The notes under the pieces: generated by a model
The model's database searches: none
What the model was told of the DNA's origin: nothing
Seen by the model: only the letters and a program-made list of their open reading frames with translations
Assembly: GCA_961205875.1 (NCBI GenBank)
Contig: OY540816.1
Coordinates: forward strand, 248,001 to 312,000
DNA from: Sialis fuliginosa
Lineage: Eukaryota > Arthropoda > Insecta > Megaloptera > Sialidae
Direction of reading: 5' to 3'
DNA length: 64,000 nucleotides
Shown: piece after piece, positions 11,911 through 22,352 of the stretch
How positions within the stretch are numbered: position 1 is the first letter of the stretch
Layout of the letters: every line of letters begins with the position of its first letter
Made by a program: the position numbers and the translations under genes

Positions 11911-12608
11911 CCCGGGAAAAAATTTCAGATCTGAAGTGATCTCGGTTGATCTTCATTTTGGAACAAAAAAGATCTTTGTAGATAAATAAACTTTTTTCTA
12001 CCTTAAATAACAAATTAATACACATATACTATATAGAAACCTTGTTTATAATTTAATCAATTAAAAAAAAATGTACAGAAACGTATTGAATGATATTTGA
12101 GGCCCGTGTATTAAATTAATAAATAAATTCACAATTCACCCCCTGTCACAGATGAAGGGTTGTAATTGGTCTCATTCGATCCAGCGGGAAAAATACTTCG
12201 GGATACTAGGTGAATTTTTCTCTGTTCCGCTACTTATGGTATTCATTATAGAAAATCGTAAATATCTCGACTCCTGTGCTAGATAGAGGGTTGTTTTGCC
12301 CCCCACACCCCTAGTATCCCGAAGTATTTTTCCCGCTGGATCGAATGAGACCAATTACAACCCTTCATCTGTGACAGGGGGTGAGTTGTGAATTTATTTA
12401 TTAATTTAATACACGGGCCTCAAATATCATTCAATACGTTTCTGTACAATTTTTTTTAATTGATTAAATTATAAACAAGGTTTCTATATAGGTAGTATAT
12501 GTGTATTTGTTATTTTAGGTAGACAAAAGTTTATTTATTTACAAAGATCTGATTTGTTCCAAAATGAAGATCAACCGAGATCACTTCAGATCTGAAATTT
12601 TTTCCCGG
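11911..12608. mobile_element. Palindromic element, about 700 bp
   Basis: The ends CCCGGGAAAAAATTTCAGAT and its complement bound two arms (about 11911-12211 and 12309-12608) with a spacer of about 100 bp. The arms contain the same units as the 1-3406 foldback, including CCCCCTGTCACAGATGAAGG and GCGGGAAAAATACTTCGGGA, which links the two families. Confidence 0.75.
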
Positions 12609-12702
12609 GTCCTTTAAATCATATTTTTTAATTTAGTCAAATACCTTATTGTTCTTAAATCATTTTAAACCTATCTAAAATTGTTCTTTTTTGCATATGC
12701 AG

Positions 12703-13619
12703 TAGGGTGGTCCTTATATGGGAGGACGAATTTTGACCGGGCCGCCTCCCAAATCAGCTCCAAATAATTTTTAAAAAATGTGGAAAAAGTTTCAGCCCTC
12801 TATCTTGAAAAATGGCCACTACCAGAAGGGGGTGATTTTCCCATTTAAAATACACGTGTTTTTTCGATTTTTCAAAAACCTGCGTTCTACAGTGTCTTAA
12901 ACTCTTTCTAAAAATCTAGAATACTCATAAAAGCATTCCTGGTACTCATATTCCATATCTAGATGAATAAATTAAATTTGTGATTCAACATTGACAGCTA
13001 TATGGGCCATTTGGCTATTTCATCTAGAGAAAATTTTTAACAATTTTTTTGTACAATTTCAGGATAATTTTGTCAAAAAAATATTTGACAATAAAAACAT
13101 TGATCTTGAAATTAAAAAAAAAATGATTCTAAAATCAAAAAAGATCATTCCATATCAATTTCTAACTGGCACGACCAATTTTTTTTTGTTAATTTTAATT
13201 TTAGAATCAAAATTTTTTATTTCAAAATTAATATTTTCATTGTCAAAACGTTTTTCTCACAAAATTATCCAGAAATTATACAAAAAAAATTGTTGAAAAT
13301 TTTCTCTTGATGAAATGGCCAAATGGCCCATATAGCTGTCAACGTTGAATCACTTTAATTTATCCATCTAGATATGGAATATAAGTACCAGGAATGCTTT
13401 TATGAGTATTCTAGATTTTTAGAAAGAGTTTATGACACTCTAGTACGCAAGTCTTTGAAAAATCGAAAATACACTTGTATTTTAAATGGGAAAATCACCC
13501 CCCTCTGGTAATGGTCATTTTTCAAGATAGAGGGCTGAAACTTTTTCCTCATTTTTTGGAGCTGATATGGGGGGCGGTCCGGTCAAAATTCGTCCTAACC
13601 CCATATAAGGACCACCCTA
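12703..13619. mobile_element. Palindromic element with TAGGGTGGTCC ends
   Basis: The left end TAGGGTGGTCCTTATATGGG mirrors the right end at about 13600-13619. The arms remain complementary through TCATCTAGATATGGA-type words and meet in an AT-rich centre near 13170. A single arm of the same family occurs at about 31010-31395. The 101-residue frame at 12991-13296 spans the palindrome centre and is low-complexity, so it is not called a gene. Confidence 0.8.
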
Positions 13620-13897
13620 ATAGGCAGTGTTGAATCCAAAATGATATTGAAATGGATGGGGAGGAATTACCTCTTCAAAATTCTATAAAAAAATGTCTTA
13701 ATTCTGCTCTGTACTGTAAAATTAAAATTTGTCTGGGGCCCAATGAAACTGTAACGCGCCACTGGTGTCTAGCATTAATAAAATAATAAAAAGTACAGCT
13801 GGGAAAAGTTATTTTCATAAATAAAAATCTGTTTAGCATTATCTGTAAAACATTACATCAAATTTAATTTATTACTGAATTGAGTCACGTTTTACAG
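13620..13897 (+). other. Probable intron end before zinc-finger exon
   Basis: AT-rich sequence ending in a good acceptor, TTTTACAG at 13890-13897. The last 90 bases (for example TGTAAAACATTACA) resemble the end of the intron of the second zinc-finger gene (17776-17836), which supports homology of the two genes on the intron side of the splice site. Confidence 0.55.
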
Positions 13898-14806
13898 GAA
13901 TACTTGGTTATTAAAGAAGAAAACGTACCAGAAACTAGAAGCGAACAACAAGAAAATGAAGATCATGTGATACCAGATTGTGATAATGAAATAATAAACA
14001 AAGAGTCCAGTTTTACTAAGCAACGTTCTCATAAAACTAGTGTAAAATTAGAAAAACATAAATGTGATCAATGCGAGTATAGTAGTAAACGGAAACAACT
14101 TTTGTTACAACATAAACTAAAACATACTACTGAAAGACCTTTTAAATGCGACCTATGTGAATATAGCTGTAAACGCAAAAAACATTTATTAAAACATAAA
14201 TTAACACATATTAATGAAAAACCATTTAAATGCGATCATTGCGATTATAGCTGTAAAAGTAGCAAGAAATTAGCAAAACATAAACTAATACATACTAATA
14301 AAATACCATTTAAATGCTACTTTTGCGATTATAGCTGTAAAAGTAGCTATCTTTTAAGAAGCCATTTACTAACATATACTTGTAAGAAACCATTCAAATG
14401 CGACCATTGCGATTACAGCTGTACAAGTAGCTTTCAGTTAACAAACCATAAAATAACACATACTAATGAAAGACCTTTTAAATGCGACCTTTGCGATTAT
14501 AGCAGTAAAAGTAGCTATCATTTGGCAAGCCATAAACTAATACATACTAATGAAAAACCTATTAAATGCGACCATTGCGATTACAGCTGTAAACGTAGCT
14601 CTCAGTTAACAAGCCATAAACTAATACATACTAATGAAAGACCTTTTAAATGCGACCTTTGCGATTATAGCTGTAAAAGTAGCTATCAGTTAACAAGCCA
14701 TAAACTAATACATACTAATGAAAGACCTTTTAAATGCGACCATTGCGACTATAGCTGTAAAAGTAGCGGGAATTTAGCAAAGCATAAACTATCACTAATT
14801 ATATGA
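13898..14806 (+). CDS. C2H2 zinc-finger protein, terminal exon (gene A)
   Basis: This is a 303-codon open exon in phase 0 after the acceptor at 13897, ending with TGA at 14804-14806. An acidic leader (residues 1-50, with VIKEEN and EQQENED) is followed by nine finger repeats of 28 residues. The consensus is KCDxCDYSCK, a 12-residue loop to the first His, then HxxxH and a TNERPF linker in place of the classical TGEKPY. Finger 4 has Tyr for the last zinc His (HLLTY). Finger 9 lacks it because the protein ends KLSLII, leaving seven intact fingers. Most fingers carry an extra Cys four residues after the second zinc Cys. A DNA-binding nuclear role is inferred from the family. No first exon equivalent to that of gene B was found upstream, where palindromic elements now sit, so the gene may be 5'-truncated. 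Confidence 0.85.
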   Translation, partial: EYLVIKEENVPETRSEQQENEDHVIPDCDNEIINKESSFTKQRSHKTSVKLEKHKCDQCEYSSKRKQLLLQHKLKHTTERPFKCDLCEYSCKRKKHLLKHKLTHINEKPFKCDHCDYSCKSSKKLAKHKLIHTNKIPFKCYFCDYSCKSSYLLRSHLLTYTCKKPFKCDHCDYSCTSSFQLTNHKITHTNERPFKCDLCDYSSKSSYHLASHKLIHTNEKPIKCDHCDYSCKRSSQLTSHKLIHTNERPFKCDLCDYSCKSSYQLTSHKLIHTNERPFKCDHCDYSCKSSGNLAKHKLSLII

Positions 14807-16272
14807 ACAACCTTATAGAATATTTAACTTGTAAATGATATTATCTATCATTTAAATCATATTACATTTTAGATAAATAATTAAATACACATCATATTAT
14901 GTTGAAACATATGTGTATACCCACAGTTTTAACAAAATCTGTTATTAGTAATAGCCATGTATATTTCCACATGGAGCTGTCAGAATCCAGAAAACAAACT
15001 GGTAACATTTAATAAAAGAAATCGGGCCTTAGTGTGGTCCCAAATAAAACGAATGACTTTTATTTCAACCTTATTTAATTCCTTTTAGGAGGTCTATATA
15101 TTTCTAAAATTCAATGTAACAAAACTCTAAAACGTTGTAAAAAATTTAAAATTTTCAATTCCCTTAAATTTGTGTACATTATCTCCTGTACCTAGTTTCA
15201 TTAATTATCTTGTTATTGATATACAGGTATCACTGTTTTAGATCACACATTCAACCAGTGAAAAAAGTAGTTAAAAGCAGTTTATAAACAAATTTGATTC
15301 TCCTACATTCTCTTAAAGTGAATATTTCAAACTTAATTTGATTTCGATCGTTCATTGCATCTACATTTACATTAAAGAACAATAAACACGAGATAAAAAC
15401 CGACGGGCCTAATGAACCCATACAAATCTGGTCTAAATAATTAAGGGTTGATATCAAAAATTGATAGCACATTATTAATATTACACTGTAACTGGTTGTG
15501 GGCATAATTTTTGAGAGGCTGTATCCCCCTAGAGAAGAACTTTGTTTATTAAAACTTTTACTTAAAATAACATCCTGAATCAACTGTTATTTTTTTTTTA
15601 CATTCTTTGCAAAGCAATCTGTAAACTGATTTACGACCAATAATGTGTAAACAATGTAAATGTTTAATAATTTAATTTGAAAAACAAGTAATTTTTATGC
15701 ATACTGTATATTAATTGCTTACAAAAATATGTAGTATAATTAATATAATATTGTATTTACTTAGAATATTTAATAAGTAATATTTGAATACCACAACGTT
15801 TGATTTGTTGCCAAGTTCTTTGTCAAATAAACAATGTGTGAAGTTATTAAATATATTTTTCTATCCTGTTTCCCCTTGAATATAATTAGTTCTAGTTTTA
15901 ACAGCAGGGCTCTGAAGTCAGAGTCGAGTCAGTAGAAAGGTACCGTCTCAAACTCCATTAATTAAATATTTTTTTTTACACACTTAATATTATTATCATT
16001 TGAAAAAATAACCAAGATATATCATATATTGCAACTTTTCATTGCTCTGGTAATAATTTATGGGGAGGGGGTGATCTGGCAATATTAAGTGTTGTCATTT
16101 CATATATCTTGCACCCAATCTATAACGAATAATTAATTATTAATATAAATTTATTGTGATACTTCAATCATCAATTAAGGAAAATATTAATCAGACCAAA
16201 ACAAATGAAACAATAAAAAAATGTTGAGTATCACTGCTCTAGTTCACACAAACAGCCACATAACGGAGGGCA
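14807..16272. other. Intergenic region between the zinc-finger genes
   Basis: It holds the 3' flank of gene A and the upstream region of gene B. AATAAA occurs at 15011-15016 and 15826-15831; the latter is conserved in the flank of gene B and is a candidate poly(A) signal. A 110-residue minus-strand frame at 15251-15583 resembles nothing I recognise. No other gene is seen. Confidence 0.5.
15789..16000 (+). repeat. Duplicated 3' flank of zinc-finger gene A
   Basis: This segment matches 19683-19857 and then resumes at 21388-21439. Shared words include CCTGTTTCCCCTTGAA, GTAGAAAGGTACCGT and TTAATTAAATA. It shows that the tandem duplication covered the gene's 3' flank as well as the coding exon. 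The gap in the second copy is the 1530-bp piggyBac-like insertion. Confidence 0.75.
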
Positions 16273-16282
16273 GCGCATGCGC
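16273..16282. promoter_or_regulatory. NRF-1-like palindrome upstream of zinc-finger gene B
   Basis: GCGCATGCGC is a perfect palindrome matching the consensus of the NRF-1/EWG family of activators. It lies 56 bp before the ATG at 16339, in an otherwise AT-rich region and without an obvious TATA box. A core-promoter role is inference from position and motif. Confidence 0.5.
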
Positions 16283-16338
16283 GGAATAATGTAGCCATGT
16301 ATTTTAGCAAGTCTGTATTATAATATTACTGTGTTGAA

Positions 16339-16449
16339 ATGTTTCACGTTAAACAGGAAGATATAAAACAAGAAATAGAAGACATCGATTGTCTTCAGAA
16401 CATTGAAACATACGATGAATTTTCTAAATACTATAAAAAGGAATATGAG
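16339..16449 (+). CDS. Zinc-finger gene B, exon 1
   Basis: The exon has 37 codons from ATG to the donor GAG|GTAAGT at 16450, ending in phase 0, and joins cleanly to the zinc-finger exon at 17837. It encodes an acidic, lysine-rich leader that begins MFHVKQEDIKQEIED. VKQE and IKQE both fit the SUMO-attachment consensus (hydrophobic-K-x-E), common in the leaders of insect zinc-finger factors. The following TYDEFSKYYKKEYE segment shows no domain I can name. The start codon is chosen because it is the first ATG after the NRF-1-like site and opens the only frame that reaches the donor. Confidence 0.75.
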
Positions 16450-16967
16450 GTAAGTAATACATAATTATCGATTAAATTGAATTACATGTTCGTAAATACG
16501 GGTTAGGTTGCATATATTGTAGTAGGTATGTTTGACAGATGCTCCAATCGAAAACAGAGGTTTCTAAACAATGTTTTTATAAACTGTCATATTATTAACA
16601 TTACATATTTACGTATGTTGATATTTATTGAAATTAAACTTCGTTAAGGTGTTTTAGGACTAAAACGAAAATATTAAAATTCAAAACTTTGACTAGTATT
16701 TTCTAAATTGTTTTCGTGAAAAAACAAAAAAAAGAGTAATTTTTTTTGCATTTAATTCATAAACGCTACGGTATATAAAAATAAATTTCGGTTAAATATC
16801 GTTTTAGTCATACAAATTATTTAATTAAAATTGTGTTTTATTTTAATATCTAGCTTTAATATATGGATATTGAAAAAAAAGCAAGAAAAATTGTAATAGA
16901 AATGATCAAAAAATATTTTTACATAAATAATTATAAAATCAAAAAAAAAAAAAAATGATTGCTTATG

Positions 16968-17250
16968 TCCGGTATTATAAACGAGCTAGCAAAATTTGCT
17001 AACTAGTAAGTACTTTCAAATGAGGTTTCTAACCTATCTGACAATTTTCGCGTACGCGTGGTATGTAAACACCAACGGTAATAAAACAGTGGTGATAATA
17101 GGAAATTTATTTGGACGGTCAGAGTCGCCAATTGTGTTACAATAAGCTGAAGTATTACTGCTCTAAATTTTATAGCTAATCCATAGATACTATCACAGAA
17201 TTAATACACCATTTGAAAGTGCTTGCAAGATAGCAAATTTGCTAGCAACC
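16968..17250. mobile_element. MITE copy inside zinc-finger gene B intron
   Basis: CCGGTATTATAAACGAGCTA at the left and GTGCTTGCAAGATAGCAAAT near the right are degraded forms of the terminal inverted repeats of the element at 11176-11498. It lies in the 1.39-kb intron between exons 1 and 2 of gene B. The rest of that intron (16450-16967 and 17251-17836) is AT-rich with nothing else recognised. Confidence 0.65.
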
Positions 17251-17836
17251 CATGAAGATTAAAAAAAATTATTTCATATTTTCCTACATTTCTGTAGATC
17301 TAAACTTAGAGGATGATAACAGGGGGGTAAATAGAATTTAATTTTAATTTAAAAAAAATACTTTAAACCTTAAGGGTTCAAATAAGTTCTACATATAAAA
17401 ATTAAGGTGAATTTTATCGTTATCTTGGAATTAACAGTTTTTAAACGTTTTTTTCAATACTTGAAATTGCCACTTTCCTTTTTTTCACTCCTCTTAGGGT
17501 TGTACAACCGCTATCAAAGCACGCTCAAAGTTGTTACTCTTTGGGCTTTGAAACAACACCACAAAAATGATTTTTCTAAATTTTCATATTAATATGACAA
17601 TTTTTAACAGAACTGTGTTACATTGAAAAAGTGTCTCACTAATTGTGACAAGCAGTGTATTGCGCGCTCGTTTCCACTTCGGTAGTAATTTCCCCATTGC
17701 AACGCGTTTTACAACATTCCTGATAGCAAATTATTTAGTGGAGGTCATTGGGATAATATCTTTTTAGTTTTATTTGTAAAACATTACAACACATCTAATT
17801 AAAAATTATATTGACTAACGAATAATCTATTTTCAG

Positions 17837-19363
17837 GGAGATTTGGTTAATAAAGAAGAAAACGTACCAGAAATTAAAAACGAACAACAAGAAAATGAAG
17901 AAGAACAAACTTTGTTAAAACATAATTTTAAACATATTAAAGAAAGCCCTCTTAGATGCGATCGGAATGAATTTAGCTGTAAACAAAAAGCAAATTTATT
18001 AAAACATATATTAACACATACTAATGAAAGACCTTTTAAATGCGACCAATGTGAATATAGCTGTAAACAGAAAGCAAGTTTATTAAGACATAAATTATTA
18101 CATACTAATGAAAGACCTTTTAAATGCAACATGTGTGAATATAGCTGTACACATAAATCAATTTTATTAAGACATAAATTAACACATACTAATGAAAGAA
18201 TTTTTAAATGCGACATGTGTGAATATAGCTGTAGACATAAAGCAAGTTTATTAAGACATAAATTAACGCATACTGATGAAATACCTTTTAAATGCGACAT
18301 GTGTGAATATAGCTGTAAACATAAAGCAAATTTATTAAAACATATATTAACACATACTAATGAAAGACCTTTTAAATGCGACCAATGTGAATATAGCTGT
18401 AAACAGAAAGCAAGTTTATTAAGACATAAATTATTACATACTAATGAAAGACCTTTTAAATGCAACATGTGTGAATATAGCTGTACACATAAATCAATTT
18501 TATTAAGACATAAATTAACACATACTAATGAAAGAATTTTTAAATGCGACATGTGTGAATATAGCTGTAGACATAAAGCAAGTTTATCAAGCCATAAGTT
18601 AACACATACTGATGAAAGACATTTTAAATGCAACATGTGTGAATATAGCTGTAAACATAAAGCAAATTTATTAAGACATAAATTAACGCATACTGATGAA
18701 AGACCTTTTAAATGCGACATGTGTGAATATAGCTGTAAACAGAAAGCAAGTTTATTACAACATAATTTAACACATACTAATGAAGGACCCTTTAAATGCG
18801 ACATATGTGAATATAGCTGTAAACAAAAACATCATTTATCAAACCATAAGTTAACACATACTAATGAAAGACCTTTTAAATGCGACCGATGTGAATATAG
18901 CTGTAAACAAAAAGCAAGTTTATTACAACATTATTTAACACATACTGATGACAGACCCTTTAAATGCGACATATGTGAATATAGCTTTAAACAAAAAACA
19001 AATTTATCAATACATAAGTTAACACATACTAATGAAAGACCTTTTAAATGCGACCAATGTGAATATAGCTGTAAACAGAAACATCATTTATCAAGCCATA
19101 AGTTAACACATACTGATGAAAGACCTTTTAAATGCAACATATGTGAATTTAGCTGTAGACATAAAGCAAGTTTATTAAGACATAAATTAACACATACTAA
19201 TAAAAGACCTTTTAAATGCGACATATGTGAATATAGCTGTAAACATAAATCAAGTTTATTAAGACATAAATTAACACATACTAAAAAAATACTTTTTAAA
19301 TGCGACAGTTGCCGTTGTAAATTTAAAACGAAAGCTTATTTATTAAAGCATATCATCATTTAA
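17837..19363 (+). CDS. C2H2 zinc-finger protein, terminal exon (gene B)
   Basis: The exon has 509 codons in phase 0 after acceptor TTTTCAG at 17830-17836 and ends with TAA at 19361-19363; with exon 1 the product is about 545 residues. The acidic leader GDLVNKEENVPEIKNEQQEN is close to that of gene A. A degenerate finger follows (CDRN has lost the second zinc Cys), then 15 intact C2H2 fingers of 28 residues with consensus KCDxCEYSCKxKxxL, HxxxH and a TNERPF or TDERPF linker. The last finger has lost its second His (KHIII at the C-terminus). One intact finger has Phe in place of the extra Cys (EYSFK). It is a likely sequence-specific DNA-binding nuclear protein; the target is unknown. Gene A upstream in the same orientation is its tandem paralogue. 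Confidence 0.9.
   Translation, partial: GDLVNKEENVPEIKNEQQENEEEQTLLKHNFKHIKESPLRCDRNEFSCKQKANLLKHILTHTNERPFKCDQCEYSCKQKASLLRHKLLHTNERPFKCNMCEYSCTHKSILLRHKLTHTNERIFKCDMCEYSCRHKASLLRHKLTHTDEIPFKCDMCEYSCKHKANLLKHILTHTNERPFKCDQCEYSCKQKASLLRHKLLHTNERPFKCNMCEYSCTHKSILLRHKLTHTNERIFKCDMCEYSCRHKASLSSHKLTHTDERHFKCNMCEYSCKHKANLLRHKLTHTDERPFKCDMCEYSCKQKASLLQHNLTHTNEGPFKCDICEYSCKQKHHLSNHKLTHTNERPFKCDRCEYSCKQKASLLQHYLTHTDDRPFKCDICEYSFKQKTNLSIHKLTHTNERPFKCDQCEYSCKQKHHLSSHKLTHTDERPFKCNICEFSCRHKASLLRHKLTHTNKRPFKCDICEYSCKHKSSLLRHKLTHTKKILFKCDSCRCKFKTKAYLLKHIII
17989..18586 (+). repeat. Internal four-finger duplication, 336-bp period
   Basis: 17989-18250 and 18325-18586 are essentially identical at an offset of 336 bp, exactly four 84-bp finger units. 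The same four fingers in the same order (KQKASLL, THKSILL, RHKASL and KHKANLL types) therefore occur twice in the protein. The near identity at silent sites marks a recent in-frame expansion. Confidence 0.9.
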
Positions 19364-19853
19364 ATGCGATCGATGTAAATATACATAGCTGTTAACAAAT
19401 ACATTTAGCAAAACATAAATGAGCACATACTAAAGACCTTTCTAATGTGACTAATATTTAATTAACACATAGTAGATATCAAAATAACGAGTTTTTTTTT
19501 AATGACTTGAGACATTTTAGTTTATTTAGTAAAATCATTCATTCAGTGAGTCCTTCCTTTCGGTAAAATATTAAAAAAAAATTTTAATAAGCCTTTAATC
19601 TGAAATTAATGATAGTAACGATCTTTTTTAGAAAGAAGCGATAAAAAAAGTTTCTTATTCGAATTTTAATTTTCATAATAATTTGTTGTAAAGTTCTTTG
19701 TAAAATAAACAATTTATAAAGTTATTAAATATGTTTTTTATTTTTATCCTGTTTCCCCTTGAAGGTAATTCGTTGTAGTTTTTAACCGACTGTGGAGTTG
19801 GAGTTTAAGCAGTTTTAGATGGAGTCTGAGTCGAAGTATGTAGAAAGGTACCG
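19364..19853 (+). other. 3' flank of zinc-finger gene B
   Basis: Right after the stop, 19364-19440 still reads like decayed finger sequence (TGCGATCGATGTAAATATAC), so the array was once longer. AATAAA at 19704-19709 is conserved with gene A's flank (15826-15831) and is a candidate poly(A) signal. Confidence 0.55.
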
Positions 19854-19857
19854 TTAA

Positions 19858-21387
19858 GGTATTACCATCGCGACAGTCATAGCAAAAAGTTTATGCTTCT
19901 ATACAGTAGAATCAGTATTGGAATCGTTATTTATAAGCCCAAAACTATTTGCTGTTTATGTACCATTTCTAGCCAATCCCAAACGAGTACTATCCACTAT
20001 GCATATAGAGCGTCGTACTCGAAATGTTATATTGTTTGTTAAAATATAAAGTATTTTCGTATGCGGTTCTATATAGATTAATTCTAATGCGGACCACTTA
20101 AAAAGTCAAGATTTCTTCGCGACGTTCTATTCAGTATTTGTTTGGATGACCATATTCAGCAACTCAGTGGTGGCGTTAAAAAAAAATAGTTTTTAAAAAC
20201 TAATTTATACACAAGCTGATTGTAAAAATAACAATACGATTTTTATGAAATAATTATTGTTATTTATTTTTTTTATAAATAATTTAATGCAGAACATAAT
20301 TTTTGAGGCACAATCTTAGGTATAAAGTATGTTTAACAAGTCTTACAAAGATAATATTATATTTCTATCATAAATAAATTATATAAATAACAGTCATAAG
20401 AACAAACTAATCACATTTTTTTTAAATTATTCTTGCATAGATTAAACGAAAGTAATAAAATAATTATCAAATTTAACTACTATAAATTGAAAAAGTTATC
20501 AATAAAATATATATCTAAAGAATACAATAATAATTATGCAGTAAATCAACATAAAATGAATCACTAATTGTTTTTGAAAAACATAACTATGTTGTTGATA
20601 ATTTTAGATCGGTTAGTTAATCGAGGTTTACCGTTTACTTTTTCTGACAAAAAATGACTTAACCCGGTTGACCTTTTTCAATAAAAATTTCTCTTAAATT
20701 ATTAGAAGACAGTTTAGCCAAAGCCATTTTTTATGGTACCACCAGAGACCGTGTTTTTTATAATGCACTTGATCAGACATTTCAATAATATTTCTAAATA
20801 AATTTATGTACGCAAATTAATAAACACAAGTGGCAATACAACTCAAATACAATTCATTACTTTCTTTCATTGTCATAAAATAAAATAAAGAATCACGTGC
20901 TTTCGATAAACATATTATTGCATTAATGTGAACGACAATTAAAATTTAATATGTCATTGTAATATATTCTATAAATGTATTTGTATTTGACTACGCCTAT
21001 GGACTGACATCGTTCAGTCGATTTTGTTCCCGCCCATTCCGGTCTTTTTAAATAATATATTAATTAATATCTCGGAAACTGTGTTGTAACTATGAATTAA
21101 ACTACTCTTAAAAAATTGCTTAGTTGTTATTGAATATTACTTTAGTTTTTTATAAAAATCGCAAGAAAAGATTCTGAGTAAAATTTATATATATGGGTAA
21201 ATATTTTGGTTTCTCGTATAGCGCAATGTATTTAAGTCTCAAAAACTCAATTTTTAGAATTTAATATCTCTGGAACTGTATTGTTCATAAATTTCATTTT
21301 GCACCAATCGATGCAGATTTATTTGAAGATTAATCTGTCCAAATTTTAAAAAAATTCCAAGAAAACCCATTTGGCGATGGTACTACC
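19858..21387. mobile_element. piggyBac-like non-autonomous element, 1530 bp
   Basis: TTAA at 19854-19857 and again at 21388-21391 flanks inverted ends GGTATTACCATCGC and GCGATGGTACTACC. TTAA target duplication is the hallmark of piggyBac elements. The flank resumes after the second TTAA with sequence that is contiguous in the gene A copy (GGTACCGT then CAAACTCCATTAATTAAATA at 15940-15967), an empty paralogous site. The interior has no transposase frame. Confidence 0.8.
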
Positions 21388-21439
21388 TTAAACTCTGTTA
21401 ATTAAATAATGTTTTTTATACACTTATTATTATCTAATA

Positions 21440-22277
21440 CTAGCTGGGCCCACGCGGTTTCGCCCGCTTAGACTACGGAATTATTGTTTAGGATTTTTGA
21501 AAAATATACATAGTTGAATTAAGTACAAACACGATTAATTATTATCGTAATAAAATCAAAACCTAACGTACCTAAAAAAAAACAAATCAGAACAAAAATT
21601 ACAAATTTTTGTTCTGTTTAAATGTAAAAGTTAATAATTGAAAACAAAATAAACAACTGCCGGCCGAGCGCTGTATCTCTCCTCTCCCCGCGACACTTCA
21701 TCATAGTTCGCGCGAATTGCCGCGAATAATATGTTATTTTATGTATATTTCACGTTATTTCCTAAACCAAAAGACCAAATTGGATTCTGTAAAGGGCAAA
21801 TTATATCTACATTAAGTACTTATGACGATGAAATCATTTATTTTGATAAGGATTAATGTTTTGCAGGTCAGAAGTCCACGTAAACAGAACCCAAATATTT
21901 TTAATTTTCTTTGTAACATAAAAGCAGTCATTGTGGCTTAAATATAAAAGTTAGACATATGATGTCGCGGACTTTATTGTAGAACTTTTGATTCTACACA
22001 GTTCTTTAATACATTATTTTGTTCTATATTGAACGGTTTAGGCAGCGTATTACAAAACAGCGCGCCGACGGCAAAATTTTTTCCGACTTGATTTACTATT
22101 ATCGTCACTGCTTAGTTGTTATGTTACCTAACCTAACAAAATATAGCCTATAACCTGGCCAGAGAATGTACCTATGAATTAAAAAAAAACACGTAAATCG
22201 GATAAGTGGTTCTCGAGTGATAAGGTAACTAACGGACAGACAGACAGAGAGACGTTGAGCTTTATATATATTAAGGA
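21440..22277 (-). mobile_element. Helitron-like element, minus strand
   Basis: Read on the minus strand it starts TCCTTAATATATATAAAGCT right after an A, contains CGTCTCTCTGTCTGTCTGTC, and ends GGGCGAAACCGCGTGGGCCC followed by AGCTAG and T. The TC start, GC-rich 3' end, CTAG end and A|T insertion all fit a Helitron. No Rep/helicase coding sequence; the incidental minus-strand frames lie in its AT-rich part. Confidence 0.75.
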
Positions 22278-22352
22278 TATAACGAAGTGTGACTGACTGA
22301 TAATAATTTTTTTGACCATTTCCACTCATCGGAGAACCTTGAATCTAATATA

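Noticed and set aside
17833-18804. 323-residue open frame on the minus strand
   Set aside because: It is antisense to the zinc-finger array; the 84-bp finger repeat keeps the opposite strand open. The product is an artificial repeat of SHLKGLSLVCVNLCLNK.
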